A stretch of 64,000 nt of DNA from Comamonas sp. KCTC 72670 (GTDB lineage: Bacteria > Myxococcota > Myxococcia > Myxococcales > Myxococcaceae). The DNA is taken from contig BNCN01000016.1 of assembly GCA_014656495.1 (NCBI GenBank), forward strand, positions 1-64,000, in the 5' to 3' direction. The notes under the pieces were generated by a model that was not told where the DNA came from, ran no database searches, and saw only the letters and a list, made by a program, of their open reading frames with translations. Below are positions 61,358 to 64,000 of the stretch, in pieces; the stretch's first letter is position 1; each line of letters begins with the position of its first letter. Both the position numbers and the translations under genes were made by a program.

Positions 61358-62614
61358 TCAACGGACCGGTTCGAAGAACCTGTCCACGCGCAGGCCCGTG
61401 CCACCGAACAGGTTGTGCAAGAGGCCGTGGTAGCCCAGCGACAGCCACACCACCATCGCCTTGCCCTTGATGTGCCCGTACGGGACGTACTCCGCCTTGC
61501 CGTAGCCGGTGACGCCCAGACCGTGGCGGCTGTCCGCGCTGTTGTCCCGGTTGTCACCCACGGCGAACACGTGCCCCGGGGGGACCTCGTAGGGGCCCTC
61601 GCGGCGCGGCATGCGGGACAGCGTCTGCAGCGCGGCGTGCGTCACGCCCGACAGGTCCTCCTCGTAGAGGGCCTCCTGCTGGTCGTACCAGCGCCCGTCG
61701 TCCGTGATGTTGTGAACGGTGAAGTCGCCGGAGACGAGCTTGCGCGTCTGCGGCTGGCCGTTGATGTGGACCACGCCGTTGATGAACTCCACGACGTCAC
61801 CGGGCACACCCACCACGCGCTTGATGTAGTCCACCGACTCGTTCACCGGGTTGTTGAAGACGATGACGTCTCCACGCTCCGGCGGCCGGACGATGACGAA
61901 GGGCACCCGGTTGAGGAACGGGACGCGCACGCCGTAGATGAACTTGTTGACGAAGACCTGATCGCCAATCTCCAGCGTGGGCAGCATGGAGCCGGAGGGA
62001 ATCCGGTACGGCTCCACGATGAAGGTGCGGATGACCAGGGCCACGAGCAGCGCCTTGCCGAACCCGCCCAGGAAGTCCGCGGCGCTCTGCTTGCGGAACG
62101 CGCCCAGGTGCTGCGCGGTGAGGCCATCCAGCGCCTTCACCTCGGTGCGCAGCCGCTCCGCGTCACCTTCCGCGGAGGCCTGCTCCACGCGCAGCGCCTG
62201 CTCCGCGATGCGCTCCTGGACGTCGACGGGCACCTTCCCGCGGATGCCCGGCTTGCCGAGGATGCGCTCGTTCTCCGCGAGCAGCTCGGTCGCCTCGTGC
62301 CGCACGCCGCGCAGCGCCTTCTCCTTGGGGGAGACGTTGCGCCACACCAGCAGGCCCACGAAGTACGCGACCATCAACAGCCCCAGGCCCTTCATCATCG
62401 GCTGGGCCCACGCCGCGGAGGCGCGCGAGTACTCGATGAGCACCGTATAGGGCACGTACAGCAGGCCGATGATGCACAGCGGGGCCCAGAGGCTGGTGAG
62501 CCGCTCGCGCCACACCAGGACGCGGTGGGCGCGGAGCATCTCCGGGGTGCGGCGGGCCGCCATGGCCTCGGACAGCTTCGCGGGAGGCGTGGCGGAGGGC
62601 ATGGCGGCGTTCAT
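61358..62614 (-). CDS. lepB: Signal peptidase I with N-terminal extension (418 aa)
   Basis: Membrane serine protease that removes Sec signal peptides. The catalytic Ser lies in YRIPSGSMLPTLEIGD and the Lys in DYIKRVVGVPGD; GDVIVFNNP and FAVGDNRDNSADSRHG complete the boxes. Compared with the usual 220-320 residues there are about 190 extra at the N-terminus: two membrane helices (around 42-62 and 72-92), then a charged helical segment (about 95-170). The catalytic domain follows its own anchor (ALLVALVIRTFIV). It starts 3 bp after lepA on the same strand, the classic lepA-lepB order. Confidence 0.95.
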   Translation of the reverse strand: MNAAMPSATPPAKLSEAMAARRTPEMLRAHRVLVWRERLTSLWAPLCIIGLLYVPYTVLIEYSRASAAWAQPMMKGLGLLMVAYFVGLLVWRNVSPKEKALRGVRHEATELLAENERILGKPGIRGKVPVDVQERIAEQALRVEQASAEGDAERLRTEVKALDGLTAQHLGAFRKQSAADFLGGFGKALLVALVIRTFIVEPYRIPSGSMLPTLEIGDQVFVNKFIYGVRVPFLNRVPFVIVRPPERGDVIVFNNPVNESVDYIKRVVGVPGDVVEFINGVVHINGQPQTRKLVSGDFTVHNITDDGRWYDQQEALYEEDLSGVTHAALQTLSRMPRREGPYEVPPGHVFAVGDNRDNSADSRHGLGVTGYGKAEYVPYGHIKGKAMVVWLSLGYHGLLHNLFGGTGLRVDRFFEPVR

Positions 62615-62617
62615 GGG

Positions 62618-64000
62618 TTACTGCTCCGACTTGAGGACCGCGAGGAAGGCTTCCTGCGGAATCTCCACCGTTCCGACCTGCTTCATGCGCTTCTTGCCCT
62701 CCTTCTGCTTCTCGAGGAGCTTGCGCTTGCGGCTGATGTCGCCGCCGTAGCACTTGGCGAGCACGTTCTTGCGGATGGCGGAGATGGTCTCACGCGAGAT
62801 GATCTTGGCGCCGATCGCCGCCTGGATGGCCACCTCGTACATCTGCTTCGGGATGACCTCCTTCAGCTTCTGGCACACCTCGCGGCCGCGCAGGTACGCG
62901 CGCTCGCGGTGCACGATGACGCTGAGGGCGTCCACCGGGTCCCCGTTGATGAGGATGTCAAGGCGGGCCAGGTCCGACTCGATGTAGCCGGCCAGCTCGT
63001 AGTCGAGGCTGGCGTAGCCGCGCGACACGCTCTTGAGCTTGTCGAAGAAGTCGAAGACGACTTCGGCCAGCGGCATCTCGTACGTCACCTGCACGCGCTG
63101 ACCGCTGCTGCCCAGGTACTTCATGTCCTTCTGGACGCCGCGGCGCTCCTGGCACAGCTTGAGGATGGAGCCCAGGTGGTCGTTGGGGACGTGGATGTGG
63201 CAGGTGAGGATGGGCTCCTCGAACTTCTCGATCTGCTGCACCGGCGGCAGCTTGGCCGGGTTGTCCACCAGGATCTGGTCACCCTTGCTGGTGGTGATGC
63301 GGTACACCACGCTGGGCGCGGTGGTGATGAGGTCCAGGTTGTACTCGCGCTCCAGGCGCTCCTGGACGATCTCCATGTGCAGCAGGCCCAGGTAGCCGCA
63401 GCGGAAGCCGAAGCCCAGCGCCGTGGACGACTCCGGCTCGTAGGTGAAGGCCGAGTCGTTGAGCACCAGCTTCGCCAGCGCGTCGCGCAGGTTCTCGTAG
63501 TCCGCGGAGTCCACCGGGAAGATGCCGGAGAACACCATGGGCTTCACTTCCTGGAAGCCGGGGAAGGGCTCGGCCGTGGGACGCGCTTCCTCGGTGACGG
63601 TGTCACCGACCTTGGCGTCCTGGAGCTCCTTCACGTTGGCCACGAGCACGCCCACCTCGCCCGCGATGAGCTGCGGCACCGGGCGGGAGAACGGGCTGAA
63701 CACGCCCAGCTCCTGGACCTCGAAGACCTTGTTGTTGCTGAACAGCTTGATCTTCTGCTTCAGCTTGAGCGTGCCTTCCAGCACGCGCACCAGCGTCACC
63801 ACGCCCCGGTAGTTGTCGTACCAGGAGTCGAAGATGAGCGCCTTGAGCGGCGCGTCCGCCGAGCCCGTCGGGGGCGGCACGTTCTTGACGACGGACTCCA
63901 GGATCTCGTGGATGCCGATGCCCTCCTTCGCGGAGCACGGCACGGCCACCGACGCATCGATGCCGATGACGTCTTCAATCTCCGACCGCGTGCGGTCCAC
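62618..64000 (-). CDS. lepA: Elongation factor 4 (LepA), 5' end cut by the window edge
   Basis: Ribosome back-translocating/assembly GTPase. The visible 460 residues begin inside the GTPase domain's end (RSEIEDVIGIDASVAVPCSAKEGIG) and run through the EF-G-like domains. KAKVFEV-type beta domain segments, SGIFPVDSADYENLRDALAKL, and FGFRCGYLGLLHMEIVQERLEREY mark the LepA-specific order, and the unique C-terminal domain ends with AKCYGGDISRKRKLLEKQKE, diagnostic of LepA. The P-loop and start codon lie beyond position 64000; the Val at the edge is simply the first complete codon, not a start. lepB follows immediately. Confidence 0.97.
   Translation of the reverse strand: MDRTRSEIEDVIGIDASVAVPCSAKEGIGIHEILESVVKNVPPPTGSADAPLKALIFDSWYDNYRGVVTLVRVLEGTLKLKQKIKLFSNNKVFEVQELGVFSPFSRPVPQLIAGEVGVLVANVKELQDAKVGDTVTEEARPTAEPFPGFQEVKPMVFSGIFPVDSADYENLRDALAKLVLNDSAFTYEPESSTALGFGFRCGYLGLLHMEIVQERLEREYNLDLITTAPSVVYRITTSKGDQILVDNPAKLPPVQQIEKFEEPILTCHIHVPNDHLGSILKLCQERRGVQKDMKYLGSSGQRVQVTYEMPLAEVVFDFFDKLKSVSRGYASLDYELAGYIESDLARLDILINGDPVDALSVIVHRERAYLRGREVCQKLKEVIPKQMYEVAIQAAIGAKIISRETISAIRKNVLAKCYGGDISRKRKLLEKQKEGKKRMKQVGTVEIPQEAFLAVLKSEQ

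Overview
The window is a contiguous stretch of very GC-rich (roughly 70%) chromosomal DNA from a myxobacterium, most likely Myxococcus or a close relative. The strongest pointer is an encapsulin shell gene with its EncFtn-type cargo, carrying the LTVGSLRR cargo-loading peptide known from M. xanthus. High GC at third codon positions, a PilZ protein, an orphan NtrC-type regulator and a complete menaquinone route fit this. I see no rRNA, CRISPR array, insertion sequence, prophage or integrase. The window reads as core chromosome.

Layout, left to right. 1-4.1 kb (minus): initiator tRNA-fMet, a five-S1-domain RNA-binding protein, and MurJ. 4.2-9.6 kb (plus): encapsulin cargo and shell, an NtrC-type regulator, a membrane-anchored M23 peptidase and an exported putative outer-membrane protein. 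9.6-16.5 kb (minus): RsmI, YraN, a YhaN-like protein with a destroyed P-loop, and the ribosome/RNA-modification operon rpsP-khpA-rimM-trmD-rplS with rlmN upstream. 16.6-24.8 kb (minus): ndk and a TCA-cycle block (icd, mdh, sdhA, sdhB, sucC, sucD) with no sdhC. 25-30.6 kb: a degenerate histidine-kinase-type ATPase, a PilZ protein coupled to a haem-oxygenase-like di-iron protein, and an FAD monooxygenase.

31.1-38.9 kb (minus) holds menF-menD-menH-menA-menC-menE. Divergent from it, 39.0-45.9 kb (plus) holds aroF-ubiE/menG-aroK-aroDE-aroC-aroB-aroA, every junction overlapping. Together the two arms encode the whole shikimate pathway to chorismate and most of the onward route to menaquinone (menB is absent). 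Two perfect palindromes lie in the short shared control region. gltA follows. 47-50.5 kb: an acyl-CoA synthetase, a zinc-ribbon protein with an almost purely acidic tail, and an exported DUF151 protein. 50.6-55.5 kb (minus): a ~1,650-codon reading frame of unknown function broken once by an in-frame TAG. 55.8-64 kb: pyruvate kinase (plus), then on the minus strand lepA (cut by the window edge), lepB, pyrB, pyrC, carA and an unknown gene.

Least-explained items: the TAG-split giant gene; a two-hairpin RNA-like element between it and pyk; the palindromes between the men and aro operons; the P-loop-less YhaN-like protein; and the PilZ/di-iron pair. All motif and family calls were read by eye from the sequence; no database search was run.
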